DNA of 64,000 bases from Rhodospirillaceae bacterium (GCA_002722885.1 PBNE01000002.1:186001-250000), one strand, 5' to 3'. Counted from the first letter of the stretch, positions 8,829 to 17,441 are shown. Translations and numbers: made by a program. The notes: a model not told the origin generated them from the letters alone.

Positions 8829-10481
8829 CTATTCGCGGCGGACGTAGCAGTCGCCGCCGCTCTCCTTGATTGCAGCACACAACCCGTCGGCATCGGTCCG
8901 GCTCTCGAATGATCCGGCAAAGATGCGCCATGTCGGCGAACCGTCCGATGTGGTGCCCGGGTGTATTGTGAGATCATCAACACCAGACACATCCCGAAGG
9001 TCGTTAGCCAGTGACTGTGCGCCCGCCTGCGCAGCGGCCTCCGAACCCAGAGCCGCCAACTGGACGTGGTAACCTTCATCCAGAGGGACAGAAACCACAT
9101 CGGCCGTACTGGCCTGTGCGGGCTCCGTTGCGACAAACTCACTCTCGCCCGGTTCGACCTCCGGTTCCATGGCACGGACCGTGGTCGCCTCGATCGCTGC
9201 GACATCGTCTTCGTCGGGCGGGCTGGGAGGTTCGGGTTCAAGTACCGGCGCGACATTCTCCACATCGGCCACAGGTTCCAGCGCAGGGGCCGTGACAATC
9301 AGGAGTTCACCATCGCCCCCCTGTTCGGCCAAAGTGGTCGAGACAGAGGCCGTATCCTCGGAAACGCCCGGCTCTCCGGCACTTTCTGCCTCGATCAGAT
9401 CGGACTCGGCGGTGTCGGGCTTGATCGCGTCAACAACGCCTTCCACAGAGGCTTCATCGACAGCGACGGAGTTCAAGTCCAGCTCCTCCATGACCTTCGG
9501 CTCCACCGCAACCTCGGGCTCGGGGGCAATCTCCTCCAGCTCCACAACTTCAATCTCAACCGTGTCCCGGTCTTCAGCAAGGAACGTCTCCTCAGCCGGT
9601 GTCTCGAGGTTGGTAAGGTCAACCACGCTCGACACTTCCACCGGTGCCGGAAGCCTCCCCGATTCAATTGTCGCGACTCCTCCGCCAGCATAACTCTCCA
9701 GATCATCGAGATCGGATGGGCCCAGGGTGGCCAGGAAGGCCAGTTGACGATCAGCGGCCTCCTGCGTCAGCTCACTGCGCACGATCTGTTCAGCGCGGAG
9801 CATATCGCCATCAATCGCCATCAACAGGGCCAGGTTCTGCCGCACCTGCGTGGTCGCATCGATCGACGATGCGGCCTGTTCCATCAACTCAAGGGCCGTC
9901 GCGAGATCGCCATCCAGAGCCCGATGAAGTGCGTAGTTGTTGAGGACAGTCGGGTTGCCCGGAGACAGCGCCAAGGCCTGACGGTAGTGCTGCTCGGCAA
10001 GAACGGACTGTTCAGCCATGCCATATGCCACGCCCAAAGCAGACTGAATGCGCCAATCGCCGGGAACCATGGAGGCAGCCCTTTGCAGTTCCACCATAGC
10101 ATTCTTCTGGTCCCCTGAGGCCAGGAGTGATTTGCCATAGGCTGCGACCAGTGAGGGATCATTGGGGTTGTGGCCCAGACCATCACGCAGGACCCGAACC
10201 GATTCATCATACTGGCCGATACGGCGCAGTGCTGTTCCGAGGCCCAGCGTGTATCGGGGGTTGGCCGGATCCTTGTTAAGCAGGCTGCTCCAGTAGTTCA
10301 CCGCACCGGACCAATCACCAGACCGCTCGGAGGCTTCGGCCGCCAGAATGAGGGAATCCGTGATCTGTTCGGAAACATCCTCGGGCACATAGTCGTCCTG
10401 CGTCTGGCCTCCGTTCTCGGGCGCAACGCATGCGACAAGCGTCATCATTGCCGCTGCGCAGACTGTCTGTCGCAGCAACAT
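8829..10481 (-). CDS. TadD-like TPR lipoprotein with C-terminal SPOR domain
   Basis: The chosen ATG at 10481 gives a lipoprotein signal (MLLRQTV to LVACVAPE, cysteine near residue 18). A GTG at 10547 would add 22 residues before it. Residues about 30-250 hold tetratricopeptide-type helices with TadD-like alternation (DPANPRYTLGLGTALRRIG, SLVAAYGKSLLASGD, NPTVLNNYALHRA). A Glu/Pro/Val-rich acidic linker of about 200 residues follows. The last 80 residues look like a SPOR domain (GYHVQLAALGSEAAAQ, WRIFAGSFESRTDADGLC), which binds denuded peptidoglycan. TadD is usually a short TPR lipoprotein, so the SPOR addition suggests anchoring of the pilus machine at septal or remodelled wall. The link to the pilus is from gene position. 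Confidence 0.75.
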   Translation of the reverse strand: MLLRQTVCAAAMMTLVACVAPENGGQTQDDYVPEDVSEQITDSLILAAEASERSGDWSGAVNYWSSLLNKDPANPRYTLGLGTALRRIGQYDESVRVLRDGLGHNPNDPSLVAAYGKSLLASGDQKNAMVELQRAASMVPGDWRIQSALGVAYGMAEQSVLAEQHYRQALALSPGNPTVLNNYALHRALDGDLATALELMEQAASSIDATTQVRQNLALLMAIDGDMLRAEQIVRSELTQEAADRQLAFLATLGPSDLDDLESYAGGGVATIESGRLPAPVEVSSVVDLTNLETPAEETFLAEDRDTVEIEVVELEEIAPEPEVAVEPKVMEELDLNSVAVDEASVEGVVDAIKPDTAESDLIEAESAGEPGVSEDTASVSTTLAEQGGDGELLIVTAPALEPVADVENVAPVLEPEPPSPPDEDDVAAIEATTVRAMEPEVEPGESEFVATEPAQASTADVVSVPLDEGYHVQLAALGSEAAAQAGAQSLANDLRDVSGVDDLTIHPGTTSDGSPTWRIFAGSFESRTDADGLCAAIKESGGDCYVRRE

Positions 10482-10597
10482 ATTGAGACGTGACCATGAT
10501 CTTAGAGGTTCCAGAACGGCCCGATCCCGTGATTCTGTCCGTGGCACCCAGTGATCACATCATACTCTTTCTGTGACGGGTGTTGCAAAGCGAAACC

Positions 10598-10626
10598 ATG
10601 ACTTAAGACGAAGAAAGCACTATAAT
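10598..10626 (+). promoter_or_regulatory. Candidate sigma-70-type promoter
   Basis: In the divergent intergenic region, a perfect TATAAT sits at 10621-10626. ATGACT at 10598-10603 matches 4 of 6 positions of the -35 consensus, and the spacer is 17 bases. It points at the gene starting at 10694. The surrounding bases are AT-richer than the coding DNA. No start-site data support it; this is pattern matching only. Confidence 0.45.
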
Positions 10627-10693
10627 TACTTGGATTGGTTGAATTCATGGCTTCCACGTCGCAGCAGTCGCGCGAAATCGAAGGGACAGACCG

Positions 10694-11161
10694 ATGCCAT
10701 CATCAGGTGTTGTGATGCGCGCCACCAAAGGGTTGTGCATGCTGTTTGCCGGGCTGGTCGCGTTTGTGCCGCTCGCCGTGCAGGCCGAGGATCTGACGGT
10801 CGAAGTCGACCATGCGGTCCTGCTGCGGCTCGACCGCGACGCCGATCTGGTTCACATCGCCAATCCGGCAATTGCCGATATCAGCGTCGAAACCCCGCGC
10901 ATGATGTTCCTTATCGGACTGGCTCCCGGCGAAACCGGGCTCTACATCCTGGATCGTGACGGCAATGAGCTGATCGTCGGCGACATCCTAGTTACGCCCA
11001 ACACCAGCCATGAAGTAACGCTCAATCGCAACATCCAGGAATTGACATACAGCTGCTCCCCTCGTTGTGTAGAGGTGGCGGTCTCTGGCCAGAGCAATCC
11101 TGGTGTCGCAAACACCAGTACCGCCGGTGCCGGCGAACAAGCAGGGCTTGACCTCGAGTAA
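10694..11161 (+). CDS. Pilus-formation N-domain protein (secretin N domain only)
   Basis: The 155-residue protein has a signal peptide (cleavage near VQAED, about residue 32). It carries one domain matching the N-terminal pilus domain of CpaC: LLRLDRDADLVHIANPAIADISVETPRMMFLIGLAPGETGLYILDRDG. The equivalent in CpaC at 1779-3182 reads VHLPVDARDVLATNSSVADVILKTPRIVYLLG. There is no secretin channel domain. Two cysteines in SCSPRCVE near residue 118 could form a disulphide. It may be a periplasmic adaptor or regulator of the secretin; this is inference. A second ATG at 10715 could also be the start. A candidate promoter lies upstream. Confidence 0.75.
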   Translation: MPSSGVVMRATKGLCMLFAGLVAFVPLAVQAEDLTVEVDHAVLLRLDRDADLVHIANPAIADISVETPRMMFLIGLAPGETGLYILDRDGNELIVGDILVTPNTSHEVTLNRNIQELTYSCSPRCVEVAVSGQSNPGVANTSTAGAGEQAGLDLE

Positions 11162-11203
11162 GTCGGGACACGCGGTGGGAAATCACAAGAGAGGATCGGC
11201 TTC

Positions 11204-12304
11204 ATGAATGTCCTGGTCGTCGACAAGGACCCATTGGCCACCCGCATTCTAGCTAAGAAGCTTGAGAGCTGGGGGCATGTCGCCTTCCCTGCAACCAACA
11301 CCTATGAAGCTGAGCGGATCCTCGAGCGTGAGTCAATCCGACTAGTGATCACCGAAATCGATCTACCCGGCCACAGCGGCACTGAACTTGTCAGGCATGT
11401 GCGTGGTATGGGCCGCGCACGTTATACTTATGTCATCGTGCTGACATCGAACACTGAGACAACCAAACTTCTGGAAACTCTGGAATCAGGCGCTGACGAC
11501 TTGCTGCGCAAGCCTCTTAACGTGTTCGAAATGCGGCTACGCATCAAAGCGGCCAAACGCATGCTCAACATGGAGGACGAGCTACGCGAAGGCGCCGGTA
11601 CAGACGGCTCGACCGGTCTCGTGAACCTCAACAGCTTTCGTCAATTCTTTCGCGTGATTGTCGCCGAGAACACGCGGACCAAGGCCACTGGCGCCCTGAT
11701 GTTCATCCATGTCGATAACTATAACCAGATACGTGAAGATCACGGCTACAAGGCTGCTGATTACATGATGCGTGCTGTGTCAAAGTCCTTGGGCGAGCGT
11801 AGACGCACCGCCGATCTGGTGGCACGACTGAGCGACCAGACGTTCGGGCTATGCCTGCAAAATACTAATTGGCCAACTTGTCAGATCGTGGGGGAAAAGG
11901 TGTTGGCGCGTGTCGAGGCAACGGCTCTGGTTTTTGAGGGCGCCGATCTAACGCCAAGAATCCACGTCGAGACGCTCAATTTTCCCGACGAGAGCCTGGA
12001 CCCGGACGAGTTGCTGGATCACGCGCCGCGCTTTCCCTTCGATGGTGGCGAACCATCCAGTCCAACCCAAACGGCTAAACCTATTCCGGTTGCCAAACCA
12101 CCGGCCAGAAGCTCCGACGCTGTTTCGAAAAAGCCAGACGATGCAAACACTGCCGACGACGTCCAGGACACGATAGCCGATGTTCTCAGGCGTGCGGGTA
12201 TTAACATGTCGTCCTATTTGGAGCTTTCGGAGTTGGAGCAGAAGAAGACTCTCGAGCTGGCCCAACAGCTCGCTAGCGCTGGTGACGAAGCGCCGGCATC
12301 CTAA
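11204..12304 (+). CDS. Degenerate response regulator with GGDEF-like domain
   Basis: Residues 1-125 form a receiver domain (MNVLVVDKDP, LTSNTE, LRKPLN with Lys103), but the phospho-acceptor position reads LVITEIDLPG, with Glu51 instead of Asp. Residues about 130-270 have the layout of a diguanylate cyclase domain (DGSTGLVNLNSFRQFF, ALMFIHVDNYNQIREDHGYKAAD). The active-site signature is LSDQT at residues 209-213 instead of GGDEF, so no cyclase activity is expected. The tail is Pro/Ser-rich with a short helical end. It might be a constitutive-state scaffold or c-di-GMP-related sensor for the pilus locus it sits in; that role is inferred. It converges with the TadG-like gene, 6 bases away. Confidence 0.75.
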   Translation: MNVLVVDKDPLATRILAKKLESWGHVAFPATNTYEAERILERESIRLVITEIDLPGHSGTELVRHVRGMGRARYTYVIVLTSNTETTKLLETLESGADDLLRKPLNVFEMRLRIKAAKRMLNMEDELREGAGTDGSTGLVNLNSFRQFFRVIVAENTRTKATGALMFIHVDNYNQIREDHGYKAADYMMRAVSKSLGERRRTADLVARLSDQTFGLCLQNTNWPTCQIVGEKVLARVEATALVFEGADLTPRIHVETLNFPDESLDPDELLDHAPRFPFDGGEPSSPTQTAKPIPVAKPPARSSDAVSKKPDDANTADDVQDTIADVLRRAGINMSSYLELSELEQKKTLELAQQLASAGDEAPAS

Positions 12305-12310
12305 CCTCTT

Positions 12311-13675
12311 CTAACCACCAATCCTGAGGTTCGAGAGCTCCTTGCCAATGGCGCGGAAGGTGTTCTCGAGTGTGCTGGAGTTTGGTGAGTTGAAAAACTT
12401 GCTCGGGTCGGACGCACAAGCTTCCATGAGGTTCTGAACGGTACTGGAACTAACCTGGAAGGTAATCGTGTAGATGATGATCCCCTTTTCCTTTATATTG
12501 TCGCAAACTTCTTGAGTGCGGTCGTTCAACTCACGGAACGCACCGAAAAAGGATGTTGTCCCGAGTCGGCCTTCGGATCGGTAGCCATACGCGCCGTAGG
12601 ACGTGCGTCCGAAGAAGTTTTCACCGTCGGTCATCAGAACAATAGCCTTGTTGAACGCCTCGTCATCGTATCCCACCCCTTCGGTGAATGGCTCCTCTCT
12701 CGAAAGCACACGCCAACCCCAAACCAGCCCAATGTTGATGTGTGTGATACCGTCGGAGAACATCTCTTCTATTTTGTCTTCAACGTCAGACTTCCTGCTG
12801 GTCAGCGGTAAGAGCGCGACTGGACAATCCTCGTTGGGGCCTTTGAAACTTCGGACCGGCGGCCAGTCGTTTGTGAAGTCGCTGGGCTTGAGGTAGGCCG
12901 CCCAGGGCCCATTGTCCAATGTGGGTGAGGCATCGTTGCGGTCACGGTCACCACCTCGCGCCATGACGCAGCCACCCCAGTCCACGGGTTCGAAATCGTT
13001 GTTATTAAAATCTCTGGTCAGGAAGTCTAATTTGAAATTGGTTCCCACATTCACAGTGCCGGCGAAGGGCACTACAGCCACCTTGAGAAGGTCGTTCGAT
13101 TCATCATCACCAAACAAAATGTCGAGGAAGATCTGTGAGGCTTCCTTGAGATTGTTCATCTTGGTAGTGCCCATAGACCCGGTGTTGTCAAGAACCAGAG
13201 CAACCTCGAGGCCCTTGGTCTCGCGAATGATAACGCTCTCCGCTGAGACCGTAAGTTCGCTGATACCCACGATGTTCATCAACGTCGTGTCGACATCCGC
13301 AGTGGCAGAAAGATGCACTTTGTTGTCAATCAGAGACAGGGTTGGTGTTACGGGGACGCCCAACTCCTCAATCGGATAGTTGGCTTCGAAAAAGGCCTCC
13401 ATAATCGCGGCGAGTTCGTCCTCGTCATTTGTCGCAGCCGCTCCCACAGCCAAACCGGCAGCATCGAGGGCATAGCCCAGCCGGGACTTCACAAGATAGG
13501 CACGCCCGAGGTCAATCGCGGCGCCGCTCGCCATGCAAAGCGGGATGAGCGATAGCGCGAACACAATCACAACCGCGCCAGTCTGATCAGCAAGAAAACG
13601 AAGCATACCGCCCCGCGCAACGGCTTCTGCACCACGTCGTATCTGACTCGCCCCTCTTGTGCGTGCTCGGGTCAT
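12311..13675 (-). CDS. tadG: TadG-like protein with von Willebrand A domain
   Basis: The 454-residue protein has a basic start and a TadE/TadG-type hydrophobic helix at about residues 34-51 (AVVIVFALSLIPLCMASGAA). This is the pseudopilin-like leader of Tad-associated minor components. From about residue 155 there is a von Willebrand A domain with the metal site DNTGSM (residues 163-168; Asp163, Thr165, Ser167) and IVLMTDGENF later. TadG-like proteins are exported and thought to act with TadE and TadF in pilus assembly or adhesion. It ends with LSNLRIGG, repeated in the adjacent remnant. It lies downstream of the two tadE-like genes and the remnant on the same strand. Confidence 0.88.
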   Translation of the reverse strand: MTRARTRGASQIRRGAEAVARGGMLRFLADQTGAVVIVFALSLIPLCMASGAAIDLGRAYLVKSRLGYALDAAGLAVGAAATNDEDELAAIMEAFFEANYPIEELGVPVTPTLSLIDNKVHLSATADVDTTLMNIVGISELTVSAESVIIRETKGLEVALVLDNTGSMGTTKMNNLKEASQIFLDILFGDDESNDLLKVAVVPFAGTVNVGTNFKLDFLTRDFNNNDFEPVDWGGCVMARGGDRDRNDASPTLDNGPWAAYLKPSDFTNDWPPVRSFKGPNEDCPVALLPLTSRKSDVEDKIEEMFSDGITHINIGLVWGWRVLSREEPFTEGVGYDDEAFNKAIVLMTDGENFFGRTSYGAYGYRSEGRLGTTSFFGAFRELNDRTQEVCDNIKEKGIIIYTITFQVSSSTVQNLMEACASDPSKFFNSPNSSTLENTFRAIGKELSNLRIGG

Positions 13676-13693
13676 GGTGTCGCTCCCTTTGAT

Positions 13694-14160
13694 CTAGCCG
13701 CCGATCCGGGGGTTGGAGCATTCATTGCCAATTGCATAGAACGCTGCTTCCAGGGTCGGGGATTCGGATGAATCGAAATAGTTGTCGGGTTCGCTGGCAC
13801 AATCGGCCATCAGCACAATAGCCACGTTGCACTCCTTATCTCCGTAACTGGTGTCCAGGTTGCAGGGTGCCCCTGAAGAAATGACTGGGAATCTCCTGGC
13901 CAGGCCGTCGTTGATGTGGGTGATGCCGTGCAAGAACATATCGTCAATCATCGACTTGGTGTTCGTGAGATGTAGAACCCCGACTGGACAATCCTCGTTG
14001 GGATCGACGCTGAGAATGACCAGTAGCCGTGGCGGCGGTGTGGTCGCGAAGGAAAGCATGGATCGTCTGAAGGGGCATGATGGAACTCATGGGTCCGTCC
14101 AACAGCGCTCGACTCGCGCTCATCGTGAGGCTTACTTTCTGCCGACGTTGAAGAGCCAAC
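13694..14160 (-). pseudogene. Decayed tadG fragment (C-terminal remnant with internal deletion)
   Basis: An open frame at 13694-14059 encodes 121 residues that follow the TadG C-terminus of 12311-13675. Matching pieces are PNEDCPV, the GITHIN segment, AIVLM, CASEPDNYFDSSESPTLE and the end NPRIGG. The stretch between VLMTDG and ACASDPSK of TadG is missing, so VLMADCASEP fuses two distant parts. There is no vWA metal motif, no signal and no good start. Weak similarity seems to run on to about 14160 in another frame (LLDGPMSS against LDNGPWAA), implying a frameshift. It is best read as the remains of a duplicated tadG gene. The 20 bases up to 14180 show nothing. Confidence 0.7.
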
Positions 14161-14180
14161 CAGTTCTTGCGATCGCGCGA

Positions 14181-14705
14181 TCACCGAAATTCAACCGCGT
14201 TGACCGTTCTCGGCCGTAGGTATGAAAAGTCGGAGATAGTAAATGCAGCGAACAAAAAATCGTCGAAGACGGGGGTGTAGTCGTAGAAGATACCCGAGAC
14301 AATGATACTTTCATTAGGGCCAAGAAGGCCGGGCGGGATGGTGATTGGAATTGAGCCGGTGACGCTCCGCGTCGAGTGCCAATCGATTGTCATTCTTCCA
14401 GCGCTGTCCGAAACCACACTAAGGGCGACATATCGCGTCTTATCTGCGCTAAAAGGCGCAAGTATGTTGTCCATAGCCAACCAGATATTGTCTAGGTCCG
14501 TTCGGGTCACTACTTTTTGTTGTGCAATGAGATCAGCCGCAGTTTGGGAAGCCGCTGTAACCTTCTTGTCAACAAGGAGAACGTTCCCAAGTTCAACCGT
14601 GCCAATCAGAAGTACAATTAGCAAAGGTAATATCAAGGCGAATTCGGTTGCGGCGACCCCCCGATCGTTATGGATAAAAGTTCGAACGTGTCGCTGTCTC
14701 CACAT
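14181..14705 (-). CDS. tadE: TadE/TadF-like pseudopilin
   Basis: The start at 14705 (MWRQRHVRT) is chosen because GAGG lies 8 bases upstream, just after the preceding stop; an ATG at 14741 would overlap the upstream gene by 26 bases. The 174-residue protein has the TadE signature: a short basic leader, then RGVAATEFALILPLLIVLLIG with the conserved Glu inside the hydrophobic helix. An extracytoplasmic domain follows. TadE-like proteins are processed pseudopilins needed for Flp pilus formation. It is the second gene of the minus-strand tadE-tadE-tadG unit. Confidence 0.85.
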   Translation of the reverse strand: MWRQRHVRTFIHNDRGVAATEFALILPLLIVLLIGTVELGNVLLVDKKVTAASQTAADLIAQQKVVTRTDLDNIWLAMDNILAPFSADKTRYVALSVVSDSAGRMTIDWHSTRSVTGSIPITIPPGLLGPNESIIVSGIFYDYTPVFDDFLFAAFTISDFSYLRPRTVNAVEFR

Positions 14706-14715
14706 CAAGACATCC

Positions 14716-15270
14716 TCACGGCGTACTCTTGAATGGCTCATTCTTGAAGGCTGTCCCAGCGAAGAGCATTACGTTGCCGCTGGCATCGGTCGTAAGTAGC
14801 TGGTCCAGAAGGGGGGTCACAGTATTGTAGAGATAGGCGATTCGTACGAGAACGATCTTATCGGCCCCGCCAGGATCGAATTCGTTGCCGCTGGCGCTCC
14901 CATCCTCATCGACGAACTGATCGAACTCCATTTCGCCGAAATCGTCGAAGGTTCTGACATCAATGATAACGTTTTCGCAGGACAACACATTATCGAGATT
15001 GCCGCACAGCAACTCGGTGAAGGTGCCAAGGGCATCATCTCCTTCTTGCAGCTGACCGGTTCGGATGACACGGCTGGCGATGGCCACCTCTCCTTGCATC
15101 ACTGTAGCCACGACAAACATCAATGACGTTTCGAGAATCGCGAAAATCAGGAAAAGAAAAACAGGCGCAACCATAGCAAACTCAACCGCCGTGACTCCAT
15201 CATCGCGACGTCGGATGCGCCGCGTGCTGTGTGCTATGGCCTTGATCAATCTATGCATCGGCAATCTCAA
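14716..15270 (-). CDS. tadE: TadE-like pseudopilin
   Basis: The 184-residue protein has an Arg-rich leader and the TadE-type helix DDGVTAVEFAMVAPVFLFLIFAI at about residues 23-45, with conserved Glu in TAVEF. The rest is a mostly beta, acidic exported domain with one close cysteine pair (LLCGNLDNVLSC). An internal ATG four codons in is an alternative start. It heads the minus-strand pseudopilin group. It is divergent from the YceI-like gene with 48 bases between start codons, so promoters for both directions would have to fit or overlap there. Confidence 0.85.
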   Translation of the reverse strand: MRLPMHRLIKAIAHSTRRIRRRDDGVTAVEFAMVAPVFLFLIFAILETSLMFVVATVMQGEVAIASRVIRTGQLQEGDDALGTFTELLCGNLDNVLSCENVIIDVRTFDDFGEMEFDQFVDEDGSASGNEFDPGGADKIVLVRIAYLYNTVTPLLDQLLTTDASGNVMLFAGTAFKNEPFKSTP

Positions 15271-15318
15271 ATCGACCAGCTGGCCGTGTTCGCCAGTTCA
15301 CGCATAAGATGTTAACAG

Positions 15319-15870
15319 ATGCTTGCGGGCACAGTGTTGACGCGCACGGTACAGCGCTTTTTGGCCGCCGACTACCCCATCGACCCAGCGCATTCCTCGG
15401 TGAATTTCAGGATCGACCACAACGGCTTTTCGAGCATCTGGGGGCGCGTCAACGAAGGGTCCGGAACCATCAGCTTCGATCCGGCTGATCCGGAATCGGC
15501 ATCGATCAATCTCGTGATCCAGGCCGACAGCGTTGACACCAATCACGCCGACCGCAACAACCACCTCCGTTCGCCCGACTTCTTCAACACGGCCGAGTTC
15601 CCCGAGATCACCTTCGTCAGCACAGCTGTCGAGGTGACCGGTGACAACACGGCCAATGTGGCGGGCGACCTCACCATGATGGGCGTGACCAAGGAGGTCG
15701 TGTTCGCGACAACCTTCAACCAGGTCGGCGGCTTCTCATGGGCACCGGACACCGAAGTGGTCGGCTTCAGCGCCAGTGGAACGGTGGACCGCACGGAGTT
15801 TGGCATGATGTTCGGCGTTGGCGGCCTGGGCTCTGAAGTCCAGGTCAACTTTGAAGTCGAGGCGAACTGA
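15319..15870 (+). CDS. YceI family protein
   Basis: YceI proteins form a lipocalin-like barrel that binds a long isoprenoid chain such as polyprenol or ubiquinone, usually in the periplasm. Family landmarks visible in the 183-residue protein are YPIDPAHSSVNFRIDH, FSSIWGRVNEGSGTISFD, the DRNNHLRSPDFFNTAEFPEI segment and TVDRTEFGM. No signal peptide is evident: the N-terminus is MLAGTVLTRTVQRFLAAD. Either the protein is cytosolic or the export signal has been lost. No clear ribosome site precedes the ATG. It is followed by two cytochrome c genes, a common YceI neighbourhood. Confidence 0.85.
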   Translation: MLAGTVLTRTVQRFLAADYPIDPAHSSVNFRIDHNGFSSIWGRVNEGSGTISFDPADPESASINLVIQADSVDTNHADRNNHLRSPDFFNTAEFPEITFVSTAVEVTGDNTANVAGDLTMMGVTKEVVFATTFNQVGGFSWAPDTEVVGFSASGTVDRTEFGMMFGVGGLGSEVQVNFEVEAN

Positions 15871-15962
15871 CCTCGCATCACGAACCGCACGCTTCGGTGT
15901 GCGTCTCGCAATCGGCAGAGGTTGACCCTAGACTGCGTTTCACAAAGGGAAGGAACGACCTG

Positions 15963-16439
15963 ATGAAGACATGGAAGTTTGCGGCCCCGGTCGTGGTCGC
16001 GCTGACACTGACAACGGCGGCCTGGGCGACCCATTCGTCGGACCCGGCGGAACTGATCCGGGAACGCCAGCAGATGATGAAGGACAACGGCGCCGCCATG
16101 AAGGTGATCGGCGGATACATTCAGGCCGGCGCCGGAAGCCTGGAGGACGTTGCCGCGGCGGCAAAGGTGCTGATCGATTCAGCCGCTGTTATGCCCGACT
16201 ACTTCCCCGAAGGCAGCGGCATGGACGATGTGGCTGATCCGCGCAACGGCGCCAAGCCGGTCATTTGGTCGGGCTGGGCCGGCTTCGAGGCTGCCGCCGC
16301 CAAGCTGGGTTCAGAAGCCACAGCGATGCGCAACGCGGCCCAGGCGGGTGATTCCGACGCCGTGACCGCACAGATGGAGACCCTGGGCGCCCAGGGCTGT
16401 GGTGGCTGCCACCAGACGTTCCGGCAGAAGCTGGAGTAA
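15963..16439 (+). CDS. Class II cytochrome c (cytochrome c prime family)
   Basis: The start at 15963 is favoured by GGAAGGAA upstream and gives a clean signal peptide (MKTWKFAAP to TAAWA, about 22 residues). The mature four-helix protein ends with CGGCHQTFRQKLE, the C-terminal CXXCH heme site typical of class II cytochromes c. RQQMMKDNGAAMKVIGG matches the first helix with its usual Arg. Cytochromes c prime bind NO or CO, or act as periplasmic electron carriers. The next gene, a two-heme cytochrome, begins 6 bases after the stop, so the two are probably co-transcribed. Confidence 0.92.
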   Translation: MKTWKFAAPVVVALTLTTAAWATHSSDPAELIRERQQMMKDNGAAMKVIGGYIQAGAGSLEDVAAAAKVLIDSAAVMPDYFPEGSGMDDVADPRNGAKPVIWSGWAGFEAAAAKLGSEATAMRNAAQAGDSDAVTAQMETLGAQGCGGCHQTFRQKLE

Positions 16440-16445
16440 ACGTCC

Positions 16446-17363
16446 TTGGGCCTAGCTCACGCCATACGCAGGTTTCCTCGGGGGATCGGCGTTTTGGCGC
16501 TTTTGGCCGGTCTGTTGTCCGGTCTGTCCGAAGGCGGACACGCCGAAGGTGAGGCGGGCCTCTCCGACCCGGAGCACGGCAAGTATGTGTTCCAGCTTGC
16601 CGGTTGCCTGGGCTGTCATACCGATTCGGCCAATGGCGGCGAGGTGCTGGCAGGCGGGCGGGCACTGGAGTTACCGTTCGGGACGTTCATCACCCCCAAC
16701 ATCACCCCCGACCCCGTGACCGGCATCGGCACCTGGTCGCTGCGGGATTTCATACTGGCACTGCGTGAGGGCCTCTCGCCCGACGGCGACTACTACTATC
16801 CGGCCTTCCCATTCGACCATTACACGCAGATGAGCGACGGCGATGTTGCCGCGCTATACGGCTACCTGATGGCGCGGCCTGCCGTGACCATTCGCGCCGC
16901 GGACCACGACCTTGCCTTCCCGTTCAACATCCGCCAGGGCCTGGTGCTCTGGCGCACGCTCTACTTCGAGCCCGGCCCCCGGCCCGATGACAGCCTGAGC
17001 CCCGAGCTGGCGCGCGGGCGTTACCTGACGGATGCGCTGAGCCATTGCGGTGCCTGCCACACACCGCGTACCCTGCTGGGCGGCCCGATCGAGAGCCTCT
17101 ATCTCGCCGGCAACCCGCACGGCCCCGAAGGTGACAGCGTGCCCAACATCACGCCGGACCCGACCACGGGCCTGGGCAACTGGACCGACGATGACCTGGG
17201 CTTACTGGTCAAGGTCGGGGTGTTTCCCGACGGCGATGTCGTGAGCGGTTCGATGGCCGAGGTCGTGCGCGAAGGCACCCGCCACCTGAGCGACAACGAC
17301 CTCGCCGCCATGCTCGCCTGGCTGCGCCATATCCCGCCCGTGGAGAACGATCCGAAGCCGTGA
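16446..17363 (+). CDS. Two-heme periplasmic cytochrome c
   Basis: The 305-residue protein starts at TTG and has an N-terminal signal (GIGVLALLAGLLSGL). Two CXXCH heme sites are present: CLGCH at residues 54-58 and CGACH at 201-205. Each is followed by a matching half: FITPNITPDPVTGIGTW and VPNITPDPTTGLGNW. The internal repeat resembles the cytochrome subunits of membrane-bound alcohol or aldose dehydrogenases, but no dehydrogenase subunit lies next to it. It may pass electrons from a periplasmic dehydrogenase to the respiratory chain. Partner unknown. Confidence 0.85.
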   Translation: MGLAHAIRRFPRGIGVLALLAGLLSGLSEGGHAEGEAGLSDPEHGKYVFQLAGCLGCHTDSANGGEVLAGGRALELPFGTFITPNITPDPVTGIGTWSLRDFILALREGLSPDGDYYYPAFPFDHYTQMSDGDVAALYGYLMARPAVTIRAADHDLAFPFNIRQGLVLWRTLYFEPGPRPDDSLSPELARGRYLTDALSHCGACHTPRTLLGGPIESLYLAGNPHGPEGDSVPNITPDPTTGLGNWTDDDLGLLVKVGVFPDGDVVSGSMAEVVREGTRHLSDNDLAAMLAWLRHIPPVENDPKP

Positions 17364-17441
17364 TCTGAGTGTTATGGCGCCGAACAGTTGTCGCCGCGCG
17401 GCACGTCCGTGCATGATGGCCCGACCCATCAGGAGCCCGCC

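Noticed and set aside
9066..10118. Plus-strand open frame of 350 codons within the TPR/SPOR gene.
   Set aside because: Composition is His/Arg/Gly-rich, as expected for the shadow of an acidic repeat-rich gene; the minus-strand protein has lipobox, TPR and SPOR features.
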